Part shown: positions 33,945 through 43,610 of the stretch, piece by piece
Numbering within the stretch: position 1 is the stretch's first letter
Layout of the letters: the number at the start of each line of letters is the position of its first letter
NCBI RefSeq assembly: GCF_042646085.1
Contig: NZ_JBHRSZ010000006.1
Span: 1-64,000 of the forward strand
Direction of reading: 5' to 3'
Source: Litoribrevibacter euphylliae
GTDB lineage: Bacteria > Pseudomonadota > Gammaproteobacteria > Pseudomonadales > Litoribrevibacteraceae
DNA: 64,000 nucleotides
Translations under genes and position numbers: made by a program
Notes under the pieces: generated by a model
Told to the model about the DNA's origin: nothing
Seen by the model: only the letters and a program-made list of their open reading frames with translations
Databases searched by the model: none

Positions 33945-34202
33945 ATGGCTCACAAAAAAGCTGGTGGTAGTACTAGAAACGGTCGCGATTCGGAATCCAA
34001 ACGCTTAGGCGTTAAGCGCTTCGGCGGCCAAAAAGTTTTAGCTGGTAACATTCTTGTTCGTCAGCGCGGCACTAAATTCCATGCTGGTACAAACGTAGGT
34101 CTTGGTAAAGATCACACGTTGTTTGCAACAGCAAATGGTGAAGTGAAATTTGAAATTCGTGGTCCTAAGAATCGTCAATACGTTTCTGTAGTTCCTGCGT
34201 AA
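33945..34202 (+). CDS. rpmA: Ribosomal protein L27
   Basis: An 85-residue protein starting MAHKKAGGSTRNGRDSESKR, the L27 signature, whose N-terminal tail reaches the peptidyl transferase centre. It follows rplU by 56 bases with AGGAG before the ATG. A strong terminator follows. Confidence 0.98.
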   Translation: MAHKKAGGSTRNGRDSESKRLGVKRFGGQKVLAGNILVRQRGTKFHAGTNVGLGKDHTLFATANGEVKFEIRGPKNRQYVSVVPA

Positions 34203-34235
34203 TTTCAGCTGACAGGGCCTTAGGGTCGTGTTGGT

Positions 34236-34266
34236 AAAAAAAAGCCCCGCTTGCGGGGCTTTTTTA
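34236..34266. terminator. Strong terminator after rpmA
   Basis: An A-rich/GC stem (AGCCCCG/CGGGGCT) followed by a six-base T-run, with a matching A-run on the other side. It lies between rpmA and obgE, so obgE depends on readthrough or its own promoter. Confidence 0.9.
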
Positions 34267-34355
34267 TTATATATTGTTTGTATCAATCGGTGGTTGAGAT
34301 TGATTGTTTTGCTGAATAGGGTTGCGATGAAGCGTCTAACCCAAGGGGGTGCTTG

Positions 34356-35570
34356 GTGAAGTTTGTAGATGAAGCTCAGGTTTATGTTGAGGCGGGTAAC
34401 GGTGGTAACGGTTGCTTAAGCTTTCGCCGAGAGAAGTATGTTCCTCGTGGGGGGCCGGACGGCGGTGACGGCGGTGATGGCGGCTCAGTTTTTATTGAAG
34501 CAGATTACAATCTAAATACCTTGATTGATTATCGCTATCAGCCGAAGTATCGCGCTGATAATGGTCAGGGAGGGCAGGGTCGAAACTGTCGTGGTAAGGA
34601 TGGTGAGGATATCGTTCTTAGGGTGCCTATTGGAACCACTATTATCGACATGGATACCGATGAAACCTTGGGTGATTTGCGTGAAGCGGGTGAGCGAATT
34701 ATGGTGGCCAAAGGTGGTTTCCATGGTTTGGGTAATACGCGTTTTAAGTCGTCGGTTAATCGTGCGCCTCGTCAAACGACACCGGGTAAGCCTGGTGAGT
34801 CACGTAATCTTAAGTTAGAGCTTAAAGTTCTGGCTGATGTAGGTTTGTTGGGGCTGCCGAATGCGGGTAAATCTACTTTTATTCGTGCTGTTTCCAAGGC
34901 CAAGCCAAAGGTGGCAAATTATCCGTTTACGACCTTGGTGCCTAATTTGGGGGTGGTGAGTCCGCAGCCTCATAAGAGTTTCGTAATTGCGGATATTCCA
35001 GGGTTGATTGAAGGTGCTGCTGAGGGTGCTGGTTTAGGGATTCGTTTCTTGAAGCATCTGATTCGTACGCGTTTGATGCTGCATATTGTGGATGTGGCGC
35101 CGTTTGATGAGTCTGATCCGGCAGAATCTGCTCAGGCAATCATTAATGAGCTTGAAAAGTTTAGTCCGACGTTGGCATCTCGTGATCGTTGGTTGGTATT
35201 GAATAAGCTGGATATGGTGCCGGAAGAAGAGCGTGATACTTTGTGTAGCGCTATTGTCGAGAGGTTGGGTTGGGAAGGTCCTGTGTACCCGATCACTGCG
35301 ATCAATGGTGAGGGGACTAAGCAGTTATGCTTCGATATCATGACGTTTATTGATGAGTTGAAAGAGCAAATTGCTTCTGATCCTGAGGTTGCTGAGCAAG
35401 AGTTTGCTATTCAGGAAGCGATGGCTGAAGAAGGGCGTCAGAAAATTGAAGCGCTTCGCGAGGCTCGACGTTCGGCTCGTAAGGCGGCGAAGGAAAGTGG
35501 TCTTGATGATGGCGACGATGACGATTGGGATGATGACGATTACGATGTCGAAGTAGAGTACGTTCGTTAA
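34356..35570 (+). CDS. obgE: GTPase ObgE/CgtA
   Basis: A 404-residue Obg GTPase acting in 50S ribosome assembly and stress response. The Gly-rich Obg domain is at residues 1-160 (VEAGNGGNGCLSFRREKY). The G domain has G1 GLPNAGKST, G3 DIPGLIEGA and G4 NKLD. The C-terminal tail is very acidic. The start is GTG at 34356, giving the family N-terminus MKFVDEA, with AGGGGGT upstream; a TTG one codon earlier is rejected. Confidence 0.97.
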   Translation: MKFVDEAQVYVEAGNGGNGCLSFRREKYVPRGGPDGGDGGDGGSVFIEADYNLNTLIDYRYQPKYRADNGQGGQGRNCRGKDGEDIVLRVPIGTTIIDMDTDETLGDLREAGERIMVAKGGFHGLGNTRFKSSVNRAPRQTTPGKPGESRNLKLELKVLADVGLLGLPNAGKSTFIRAVSKAKPKVANYPFTTLVPNLGVVSPQPHKSFVIADIPGLIEGAAEGAGLGIRFLKHLIRTRLMLHIVDVAPFDESDPAESAQAIINELEKFSPTLASRDRWLVLNKLDMVPEEERDTLCSAIVERLGWEGPVYPITAINGEGTKQLCFDIMTFIDELKEQIASDPEVAEQEFAIQEAMAEEGRQKIEALREARRSARKAAKESGLDDGDDDDWDDDDYDVEVEYVR

Positions 35571-35644
35571 GAGAGTCTGTGACGTTCGTTTATTATGGTT
35601 GTTTGTTGTCTTTGAATGAAGATTTGAAAGTCGGCGCGTAAATA

Positions 35645-36781
35645 ATGGCAATGAAGTTTGAAAGTCGTGAGTCTTTAGGGCGATCTGATCGTTGGGTTGT
35701 TAAGATTGGCAGTGCTCTGCTGACCAATGATGGTGAGGGTCTTGATCGGGCGGCTATTGCAGGTTGGGTTGATCAAATATCGGCGTTGGTTCGTTCGGGA
35801 ATTGAGGTTGTTTTAGTGTCTTCCGGTTCTGTGGCGGAAGGAATGAAGCGTCTAGGGTTGGATGCTCGACCTAAAAACATGCATCAACTACAGGCGGCGG
35901 CTGCGGTCGGACAGATGGGCTTGGTGCAGGTGTATGAAGAAAACTTCAAGCGTCATCAGCTGCATACGGCTCAAATTCTTTTAACGCATGATGATCTCTC
36001 CGATCGTCAGCGTTATCTTAATGCTCGAAGTACATTGAAAGAGTTGATTCGTCTGGGCGTTGTGCCGGTGGTGAATGAAAACGATACCGTTGTTACGGAC
36101 GAGATTAAGTTTGGTGATAACGATACCTTGGGTGCGTTAGTGGCAAACTTGGTTGAGGCGGATTTGTTGGTAATTTTAACCGATCAGCAAGGTTTGTTTA
36201 CGGCAGATCCTCGTTCCAACCCTGATGCGACTTTGATCTCGGAAACTCAGGCCAGTAATGAGGCGTTGGATGAAATGGCGTCTGGCGGAGCGGGTGTTTT
36301 AGGGCGTGGTGGTATGGCGACGAAAGTTCGGGCGGCGCGTTTAGCGGCTCGTTCCGGGGCGCATACTGTTGTGGCTTCTGGTCGCTTGGATGATGTGTTG
36401 CTGAAGGTGTCTTCTGGTCAGGATGTTGGGACTTGGTTTAAGCCGGATGCGCAAACTCTGGATGCCAGAAAGCAGTGGTTGGCCGGGCACTTGCGTGCAA
36501 AAGGTGAATTGGTGTTGGATGCTGGGGCTGTGCGTGCATTGACTGAGCAAAATCGTAGCTTGTTGTCGGTGGGTGTTCGTCAGGTGTCGGGTGTTTTTAA
36601 TCGCGGTGAAGTGGTTGTTTGTCGAGATGAGTCGGGTCATGTGGTGGCGCATGGGTTGGTGAATTACGATGTGGATGAAGTGATTAAAATCTTAGGTAAG
36701 TCATCCGAGCGTTTTGAGGAAGTGTTGGGGTATTTGGGTGAGGAAGAGTTAATTCATCGGGATAACTTGGTGTTGATGTAG
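35645..36781 (+). CDS. proB: Glutamate 5-kinase
   Basis: A 378-residue enzyme for the first step of proline synthesis. The amino-acid kinase domain (VVKIGSALLTND, VSSGSVAEGMKRLGL, NENDTVVTDEIKFGDND) is followed by a C-terminal PUA domain (KGELVLDAGAVRAL to the end). The order obgE-proB is common in gammaproteobacteria. It is followed by a terminator at 36827-36854. Confidence 0.96.
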   Translation: MAMKFESRESLGRSDRWVVKIGSALLTNDGEGLDRAAIAGWVDQISALVRSGIEVVLVSSGSVAEGMKRLGLDARPKNMHQLQAAAAVGQMGLVQVYEENFKRHQLHTAQILLTHDDLSDRQRYLNARSTLKELIRLGVVPVVNENDTVVTDEIKFGDNDTLGALVANLVEADLLVILTDQQGLFTADPRSNPDATLISETQASNEALDEMASGGAGVLGRGGMATKVRAARLAARSGAHTVVASGRLDDVLLKVSSGQDVGTWFKPDAQTLDARKQWLAGHLRAKGELVLDAGAVRALTEQNRSLLSVGVRQVSGVFNRGEVVVCRDESGHVVAHGLVNYDVDEVIKILGKSSERFEEVLGYLGEEELIHRDNLVLM

Positions 36782-36826
36782 ATCTTTCTATTTGGCGTGT
36801 GTTTGGGCTGAATAAATGTGGATGAA

Positions 36827-36854
36827 GGGTGTCTTTTTGGGCGCCCTTTTTTTT
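36827..36854 (+). terminator. Terminator after proB
   Basis: A 7-bp stem with two G-U pairs (36827-36833 with 36840-36846) is followed by eight Ts. Confidence 0.8.
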
Positions 36855-36881
36855 GTGGGCTTTTATGTGAATTTTAGGCAT

Positions 36882-36906
36882 AAAAAAACCGGCTTGTGGC
36901 CGGTTT
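36882..36906 (-). terminator. Terminator after rpsT
   Basis: Arms 36886-36893 and 36899-36906 (AAACCGGC/GCCGGTTT) form an 8-bp stem; on the minus strand a seven-base T-run follows. It ends the rpsT transcript 22 bases after its stop. Confidence 0.88.
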
Positions 36907-36928
36907 CGCTTAGCAGCTTAACTGCGGA

Positions 36929-37195
36929 TTAGCTGTTAAGTGCTTTAATCTGAGCGCTTAAACGACTCTTAAGGCGAGCTGCTTTGCTCTTAGCAAAAAT
37001 ATTTTTTGTAACCATCTTGTCGATGATTGGTTGAGCAGCTTGGTATGCAGTAGTTGCTGCAGCATGGTCGCCAGCTTCGATTTGCGCTCTCACTTTCTTA
37101 ATGTACGTGCGTACCATAGAGCGTAGGCTTGCATTGTGTTGGCGGCTCTTTTCTGCTTGGCGAGCACGTTTTTTAGCTTGTGGAGAGTTAGCCAC
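36929..37195 (-). CDS. rpsT: Ribosomal protein S20
   Basis: An 88-residue basic helical protein starting MANSPQAKKRARQAEKSR, as in known S20. The start is GTG at 37195 with AGGAG upstream at good spacing; the longer reading to 37270 adds an unrelated extension and is rejected. A non-ATG start is also known for E. coli rpsT, where translation is autoregulated. It is divergent from murJ. Confidence 0.96.
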   Translation of the reverse strand: MANSPQAKKRARQAEKSRQHNASLRSMVRTYIKKVRAQIEAGDHAAATTAYQAAQPIIDKMVTKNIFAKSKAARLKSRLSAQIKALNS

Positions 37196-37357
37196 TTGTC
37201 TGACTCCTGAGAATTTTTTAACTGAAATTTTTAGACGCGCAACTATGCCTCTATTCGTGCGGAGTGTCAACTATAAATTTAAAGACCGGATGGATGCTGT
37301 ATACTTGCCTCCCTTGGTGAAATCTTTAAATACTACTTAGTAAATGGAAGGCATAGT

Positions 37358-38959
37358 TTGTCTGGAAAGGAAAACCCAAATTCGGGTGCTTCGGAAGCAA
37401 AAAAAGGCGATGTAAAGGTCTCGCGACCTGGGCTTTTAAAGTCGAGCGCCGTGGTTGCGGTTATGACAATGTTGTCTCGTGTCCTAGGGTTGGTACGAGA
37501 CGTTGTGGTTGCAATATTCTTTGGAGCATCAGCAGGCGCAGATGCTTTTTTTGTAGCCTTTAAAATACCGAACTTCTTTCGCAGGTTGTTTGCTGAAGGA
37601 GCGTTTTCTCAAGCCTTTGTTCCGGTTTTAACGGAATATCAACAAAAGAAAAGTCATGAGCTGGTTCAGGATTTAGTGAATCACGTGGCAGGTATTTTAG
37701 GCGGTGTTTTGTTGTTGGTGACGTTTGTCGGGGTCTTGGCGACGCCTTTGCTGGCGATGTTGTTTGCGCCGGGATTTGTGGGGGATGACTATAAGTATCA
37801 GCTCACTGTTGAAATGTTACGTTTTACCTTTCCTTATTTGATGTTGGTTTCGTTAACCGCCTTTGCAGGTGGCATTCTTAATAGCTACGGTCGCTTTGCG
37901 GTGCCTGCCTTTACGCCTGTGTTGTTGAATCTATCGTTGATTGCATCTGCTGTTTTAATGGCTCCGTATCTTGAAACTCCGGTTATGGCCTTGGCTTACG
38001 GTGTGTTAATAGCGGGGATAGTACAACTTCTGTTTCAGTTGCCTTTCTTGGGTGGGCTTGGGCTGTTCCCTTCTCCGAAATATCGTAAAAATCACGAAGG
38101 TGTAAAACAGATAGTCACCTTGATGATTCCTGCATTGTTTGGGGTGTCGGTGAGCCAGATTAATTTGTTGCTGGATACGGTATTGGCGTCTTTTTTACAA
38201 ACCGGCAGTGTCGCGTGGTTGTATTACTCGGATCGATTAACTGAGCTTCCGTTAGGGGTGTTTGGCATTGCAATTGCGACCGTCATTTTGCCATCGTTAT
38301 CCAGAAAACATACAAATGATGATGGCAAAGCGTTTGCGCAAACTCTGGATTGGGCGGTACGTATGGTGTTGCTGATTGGTGCACCTGCGATGTTGGCTTT
38401 GATTGTCCTGGCAGAGCCATTAATTTCGACTCTGTTCTTTCATGGTGCGTTGAAAGAATCGGATATTCCTATGATCAGTGCCAGCTTGCGTGCTTACGCT
38501 CTGGGCTTGCTGGCATTTATGTTGATTAAGGTGTTGGCGCCAGGTTTCTTTTCTCGCCAGGATACGAAAACTCCAGTGAAAATAGCGATTCGAGCAATGG
38601 TTGCCAATATGGTGCTTAACCTAATGTTGGTGTGGCACTTGGATCATGTTGGCTTGGCGTTGGCAACGGCCTTATCTTCCTGGATGAATGCGATTTGGTT
38701 GTATTTGGCGCTGCGTAAGGAATCTGTTTTCCAGTGGCAGCCAGGACTTGTGTCGTATTTGATAAAATTAGTTGTTTCGTGTGTTGTGATGGTGGGTTGC
38801 TTGCTTATGTTGGCGCCAGAATCGCAGGTGTGGTTGGTGGGAGATGTATTGACTCGTGTGTTGTGGCTGGCTTCGTTGGTGGTTGTTGGTGCGGTCAGTT
38901 ACTTCGTAATGTTGTTCTTGTTTGGTTTCAGGCCAAGACACTTTAAGTCGACATCCTGA
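37358..38959 (+). CDS. murJ: Lipid II flippase MurJ
   Basis: A 533-residue inner-membrane protein with about 14 membrane helices, moving lipid II to the periplasmic side. The N-terminal region (SRVLGLVRDVVVAIFFGASAGADAFFVAFK and FFRRLFAEGAFSQAFVPVL in parts) is the family hallmark. Its start is TTG at 37358 with GGAAGG upstream. The first 25 residues are hydrophilic. It is followed by ribF in the usual order. Confidence 0.94.
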   Translation: MSGKENPNSGASEAKKGDVKVSRPGLLKSSAVVAVMTMLSRVLGLVRDVVVAIFFGASAGADAFFVAFKIPNFFRRLFAEGAFSQAFVPVLTEYQQKKSHELVQDLVNHVAGILGGVLLLVTFVGVLATPLLAMLFAPGFVGDDYKYQLTVEMLRFTFPYLMLVSLTAFAGGILNSYGRFAVPAFTPVLLNLSLIASAVLMAPYLETPVMALAYGVLIAGIVQLLFQLPFLGGLGLFPSPKYRKNHEGVKQIVTLMIPALFGVSVSQINLLLDTVLASFLQTGSVAWLYYSDRLTELPLGVFGIAIATVILPSLSRKHTNDDGKAFAQTLDWAVRMVLLIGAPAMLALIVLAEPLISTLFFHGALKESDIPMISASLRAYALGLLAFMLIKVLAPGFFSRQDTKTPVKIAIRAMVANMVLNLMLVWHLDHVGLALATALSSWMNAIWLYLALRKESVFQWQPGLVSYLIKLVVSCVVMVGCLLMLAPESQVWLVGDVLTRVLWLASLVVVGAVSYFVMLFLFGFRPRHFKSTS

Positions 38960-38983
38960 TTTGTGTGGCAGTTGTCTATTTTT

Positions 38984-39030
38984 TGAGTCGGTGGTGTTTT
39001 AAATAATCTGAGTTAGTGGTGTTTTAAATA
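38984..39030 (+). repeat. Tandem 22-bp repeat upstream of ribF
   Basis: Copies at 38984-39005 and 39009-39030 differ at 2 of 22 positions and share GTGGTGTTTTAAATA. The period is 25 bases. They lie between murJ and the ribF promoter. Confidence 0.75.
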
Positions 39031-39091
39031 AAAAGTGGACGACATGCTGAAACGCCTTGGTTTATCCCTGTGCAGCGGCTATTTGCTGTAC

Positions 39092-39097
39092 TATAAT
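39092..39097 (+). promoter_or_regulatory. Candidate -10 box of ribF
   Basis: A perfect TATAAT lies 30 bases before the ribF ATG, with a GC-rich stretch after it. A -35 box is not clear. Confidence 0.5.
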
Positions 39098-39126
39098 GCC
39101 CGCTTTTGTTTTTAAGGCTGGGTTGA

Positions 39127-40071
39127 ATGCGCGTAGTTCGTGGAATACATAATCTTCGTTCAGAGCATCGAGGGTGTGTTGCAACGATTGGCAACTTTGA
39201 TGGTGTCCATAGGGGACATCAGTCGTTGTTGCAGGCGCTAAAACAGAAGGCTCAAGTTCTAGGGCTTCCTGTCACTGTGATCATTTTTGAACCTCAGCCT
39301 CGGGAATATTTTGATCGTCAGTCTGAACTCAACTCTGCACCTGGCCGTATTACTCGTTTTAGAGACAAAGTTGAGCGTCTAAAAGCCGAAGGCGTGGATC
39401 AAGTTGTCTGCTTGAGCTTTAACGAGCGTTTACGATCGCTGACTGCAGAGCAGTTTGTGAAAGACTTGATTGTTGATGGCTTGGATGTAAAACACTTAGT
39501 TGTCGGCGATGACTTTCGATTTGGTTGTGATCGTTCTGGTGATTATGCGTTTTTGAAAAGCGCAGCTCTTCGTTATGGGTTTGAGTTGGCCAGTATGGAA
39601 ACGCATTGTCATAACAATGAGCGAGTGAGCAGTACCTATATTCGGGAAGCGCTTGATCGTGCTGATTTTGATTTGGCATCTGATTTGTTAGGCTGGCGAT
39701 ATAGTATCTCTGGTAAAGTGGTACACGGTCGAAAACTGGGCCGTCAACTAGGCGTTCCGACAGCCAATATCCAGCTTTCTAACATAAAAGCCCCCTTTAG
39801 CGGTGTGTTTGCAGTTGAGGCCAAGTTGGGTGATGTGCGTATGCCTTCGGTGGCTAATCTTGGAATTAAACCGACCGTGAATGGTATTGCGCCGTCGTTG
39901 GAGGTGCATGTGCTGTCTAACTTAGCGTCACAGGATCTCTACGGTAAGCGTCTAACGATCGAGTTTAAAAAGAAAATCCGGGATGAAAAGAAGTTTGATG
40001 GCATTGATGCACTTAAAGCGGCCATCGAACAAGATATACAAGTTGCCAAAGCGTATTTTGAGTTAGATTGA
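39127..40071 (+). CDS. ribF: Bifunctional riboflavin kinase/FAD synthetase
   Basis: A 314-residue enzyme making FMN and FAD. The N-terminal adenylyltransferase domain has ATIGNFDGVHRGHQSLL and SSTYIREAL; the C-terminal kinase domain has GKVVHGRKLGRQLGVPTANI and PSLEVHVL. It is complete. It stands before ileS as in most gammaproteobacteria. Confidence 0.96.
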   Translation: MRVVRGIHNLRSEHRGCVATIGNFDGVHRGHQSLLQALKQKAQVLGLPVTVIIFEPQPREYFDRQSELNSAPGRITRFRDKVERLKAEGVDQVVCLSFNERLRSLTAEQFVKDLIVDGLDVKHLVVGDDFRFGCDRSGDYAFLKSAALRYGFELASMETHCHNNERVSSTYIREALDRADFDLASDLLGWRYSISGKVVHGRKLGRQLGVPTANIQLSNIKAPFSGVFAVEAKLGDVRMPSVANLGIKPTVNGIAPSLEVHVLSNLASQDLYGKRLTIEFKKKIRDEKKFDGIDALKAAIEQDIQVAKAYFELD

Positions 40072-40202
40072 TACACCATTAATAATGGCTCGTTATCATT
40101 TACGCTTTGCTGATTAGTTATGAATAGATTTGACTGCGGTTTATACAACTTGCAGCAAGTATAAAAATTAGATGAAGACCCAACAGGTTTTGGAAAAATA
40201 GT

Positions 40203-43097
40203 ATGGCTGATTACAAATCCACATTGAACTTGCCGGATACAGAATTTCCGATGCGTGGCAACCTGGCTAAACGTGAGCCAGAGCGGCTAAAACGCTGGGA
40301 AGAAAATGGACTGTATCAGAAAATTCGCGAAGCAAAAGCGGGTCGCGAGAAATTCATTTTGCATGACGGTCCTCCGTATGCAAACGGTGATATTCATATT
40401 GGTCATGCGGTTAATAAAATTCTAAAAGACATCATTGTTAAGGCGCGAACCTTAAGTGGCTTTGATGCGCCTTATGTGCCTGGCTGGGACTGTCATGGTT
40501 TACCCATCGAACATAAAGTGGAAGGTTTGATCGGTAAAGCAGGTGTGGCGGTTGATCCGGCGACATTCCGTACTGAATGTCGCAAATATGCGATGACTCA
40601 GGTAGATGGTCAGCGTAAGGATTTCAAACGGTTGATGATTTTGGGGGATTGGGATAATCCATATCTCACCATGAACTTCAAAACTGAAGCTGACATCATC
40701 CGTTCATTGGGCAAGATTGTAGACAACAAGCACGTCACTAAAGGCTTTAAGCCCGTTAACTGGTGTATGGATTGTGGTTCTGCTTTGGCTGAAGCAGAAG
40801 TGGAATATCAGGATAAAAAGTCTGTATCTATTGATGTGAAGTTTGCGTTTGCAGACAGTGCTGAATTGATCAAGCGCTTTACTCCGGTAGAGGGTGTTGA
40901 TGCGGATCTAAATGGCTTAACTGCCAGCATTGTTATTTGGACAACCACTCCTTGGACGCTACCGGCGAACGAAGCGGTTTCAGTGCATCCTGAATTAGAA
41001 TACTCATTAGTGCATTTGAAAGAAGCTAACGAACTAATCGTCTTGGCTTCCGCGTTGGTTGAGGATGCTTTGGGTCGTTATGGTATCGAAGCAGAGCAAG
41101 CTCAAGTAGTTGCTACGGCAAAAGGTAAAGACTTTGGTTGGGTAGTTGGTGAAGCTGAAGATCAACAACTGTTGATTCAGCATCCGTTTATGCCGTCAGA
41201 GAGTGACAAAAATGCGCCTAAGCTTGTTCATGTAATTACAGGTGATCATGTAACGGCTGATTCAGGTACTGGCTCCGTTCATACAGCGCCTTTCCATGGT
41301 GCAGATGACCATAATGTTTGTAAAGGTTTCAACATAGACTCCAAGCAAATGTTGGTGAACAGCGATGGTGACTATATTTCAACCCCAGCGTTGGAAGCGT
41401 TCGAATTGAGTGGGCTGTCGGTGGCGGATAAAGGCAACTTCCGTGTACTGGGGATTTTGAATGAAAAAGGTGCCTTGCTGAAGAAGCAAAACCTAACACA
41501 CAGTTATCCACATTGCTGGCGTCATAAGTCGCCGATTATTTTCCGTGCGACGCCTCAGTGGTTCATCAGCATGACTGAAAATGGTCTGCTTGAAAATGCC
41601 ATGAAAGAGGTCAATGAGTCCGTTGAATGGCGTCCAGGTTGGGGTAAAGCGCGTATTGATTCGATGATGACAGATCGTCCTGACTGGTGCATTTCTCGTC
41701 AACGTACCTGGGGTGTGCCGATTGCACTGTTTGTACACAAAGCAACGGGTGAGCTTCATCCTGATTCGGCAAACCTGATTGAGCAAGTAGCTCTTAAGGT
41801 TGAAGAAAAAGGCATTGATGCCTGGTTTGAGTTGGACGCCTCTGAATTATTGGGCGATGACGCGGAGAGCTATGACAAAGTAACTGATACTTTGGATGTT
41901 TGGTTTGATTCCGGTGTGACGCATTACTCCGTATTGGATCAGAACGATCAATTGGTGTCTCCGGCGGATTTATATCTGGAAGGTTCAGATCAGCATCGAG
42001 GTTGGTTCCAGTCGTCGCTGTTAACCAGCGTCGCGATTCGAGAGGCAGCACCTTATAAAACGGTTCTGACTCACGGCTTTACGGTCGACCAAGATGGTCG
42101 CAAGATGTCGAAATCTCTGGGGAATGTGATTGCACCTCAAGAGAAAGTAGATCAGTTGGGTGCCGACATTCTCCGCTTATGGGTGGCTTCTACTGACTAT
42201 GCCGGTGAAATGACGGTATCAGATGAGATCTTGAAGCGTACAGCAGACTCTTACCGTCGTATTCGTAATACCGCGCGTTTCTTGTTGGCGAACTTGAAAG
42301 GCTTTAATCCTGAAACGGATATGTTGGCTCCTGCTGACATCCTTCCATTGGACGCCTGGGCTATCGCTGAAACTGAGAAGCTGCAGAAAGAAGTGATCGC
42401 GGCGTATGATGACTATGCGATGTTGAGCATTTATCAGAAGGTTCATAACTTCTGTGTTATCGAGTTGGGTGGTTTTTATCTGGATGTTATTAAAGATCGC
42501 CAGTACACCACCAAAGCAGACAGTCATGCACGTCGTAGTTGTCAGACAGCACTTTATTATGTGCTTCAAGCAATGACACGTTGGATCGCTCCAATCTTAT
42601 CGTTTACAGCCGAAGAAATGTTGGAATTTACTCCGGGTGCGACTGAAGAATCTGTGTTTTTGACAGAGTGGTTTGATGCCTTCCCTGAGCTTCCGAAACA
42701 AGAGTTGGATGATGCCTTTTGGCGTCAAGTAATGTCGATTAAGACCGAAGTGAACAAGGCGCTAGAACAGGCTCGTAATGATAAAGTCATTAAAGGCAGT
42801 CTGACGGCGGAGGTAACCTTGTATTGCAATGACGAAGTCAAAGCGGTACTTGACCGTTTAGAAGATGAGTTGCGTTTTGTTCTTATTACATCGGCGGCAA
42901 CTGTGGTTCAAGGTAATGGTGGTCAACCTTCTGATATCGACGGTTTGGCGATTGAGGTTACCAGTACAGAGAAAGAGAAATGTGAGCGTTGCTGGCATCA
43001 TACCGATGATGTAGGCGCGAATGATCAGCATCCAACTTTGTGTGGCCGCTGTGTTGAAAACGTTGAAGGTCAGGGAGAGCAGCGTCAGTTCGCATAA
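40203..43097 (+). CDS. ileS: Isoleucyl-tRNA synthetase
   Basis: A 964-residue class Ia synthetase. HIGH is in GDIHIGHAVNK, KMSKS in GRKMSKSLGN. The editing domain is large (WTTTPWTLPANEAV). The C-terminal zinc ribbon has CERCWH and CGRCVEN, as in E. coli type IleS. GGAA lies before the ATG. No sign of a leader peptide or T-box. Confidence 0.97.
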   Translation: MADYKSTLNLPDTEFPMRGNLAKREPERLKRWEENGLYQKIREAKAGREKFILHDGPPYANGDIHIGHAVNKILKDIIVKARTLSGFDAPYVPGWDCHGLPIEHKVEGLIGKAGVAVDPATFRTECRKYAMTQVDGQRKDFKRLMILGDWDNPYLTMNFKTEADIIRSLGKIVDNKHVTKGFKPVNWCMDCGSALAEAEVEYQDKKSVSIDVKFAFADSAELIKRFTPVEGVDADLNGLTASIVIWTTTPWTLPANEAVSVHPELEYSLVHLKEANELIVLASALVEDALGRYGIEAEQAQVVATAKGKDFGWVVGEAEDQQLLIQHPFMPSESDKNAPKLVHVITGDHVTADSGTGSVHTAPFHGADDHNVCKGFNIDSKQMLVNSDGDYISTPALEAFELSGLSVADKGNFRVLGILNEKGALLKKQNLTHSYPHCWRHKSPIIFRATPQWFISMTENGLLENAMKEVNESVEWRPGWGKARIDSMMTDRPDWCISRQRTWGVPIALFVHKATGELHPDSANLIEQVALKVEEKGIDAWFELDASELLGDDAESYDKVTDTLDVWFDSGVTHYSVLDQNDQLVSPADLYLEGSDQHRGWFQSSLLTSVAIREAAPYKTVLTHGFTVDQDGRKMSKSLGNVIAPQEKVDQLGADILRLWVASTDYAGEMTVSDEILKRTADSYRRIRNTARFLLANLKGFNPETDMLAPADILPLDAWAIAETEKLQKEVIAAYDDYAMLSIYQKVHNFCVIELGGFYLDVIKDRQYTTKADSHARRSCQTALYYVLQAMTRWIAPILSFTAEEMLEFTPGATEESVFLTEWFDAFPELPKQELDDAFWRQVMSIKTEVNKALEQARNDKVIKGSLTAEVTLYCNDEVKAVLDRLEDELRFVLITSAATVVQGNGGQPSDIDGLAIEVTSTEKEKCERCWHHTDDVGANDQHPTLCGRCVENVEGQGEQRQFA

Positions 43098-43118
43098 GCG
43101 ATCTGGCGGAGTGTTTAT

Positions 43119-43610
43119 ATGGCTTTAGAATTTCAACAAAAACGCGCAATTTGGTTGATCCTGGCCGTGACCGTTATCGCCTTGGATTATATTAGTAAAC
43201 AAGTGGCTTCCACTGTGCTGGTTTATGGGCAATCTGTAGAAGTAATGCCAATGTTTAATTGGACTTTGCTTCATAACTACGGAGCTGCCTTTAGCTTTCT
43301 GTCTGATCAAGGTGGTTGGCAACGTTGGTTCTTTGCAGGCATTGCTTTTGTCGTATCAACCGGCTTAATAGGCTGGTTGTTATTTGGCAAGCAGGTGTCT
43401 CAGTGGGAGAAGGTTGCCATCGCGTTGGTGCTGGGCGGCGCGTTAGGAAATCTATACGATCGCATGGTGTATGGCTATGTGATCGACTTTATTCATGTGT
43501 ATTACGATGTCTATCATTTCCCTGCCTTTAATCTAGCGGATACCGCTATTTCAATTGGGGCCGCTATTTTAGTGATAGATTCTTTATTTATGGCGCGGAG
43601 ATCTGAATGA
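43119..43610 (+). CDS. lspA: Prolipoprotein signal peptidase (signal peptidase II)
   Basis: A 163-residue inner-membrane aspartyl protease with four membrane helices. The catalytic Asp residues lie in GNLYDRMVYGYVIDF and FNLADTAISIGA. It cleaves signal peptides of lipid-modified prolipoproteins. It overlaps fkpB by 4 bases (ATGA). Confidence 0.97.
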   Translation: MALEFQQKRAIWLILAVTVIALDYISKQVASTVLVYGQSVEVMPMFNWTLLHNYGAAFSFLSDQGGWQRWFFAGIAFVVSTGLIGWLLFGKQVSQWEKVAIALVLGGALGNLYDRMVYGYVIDFIHVYYDVYHFPAFNLADTAISIGAAILVIDSLFMARRSE

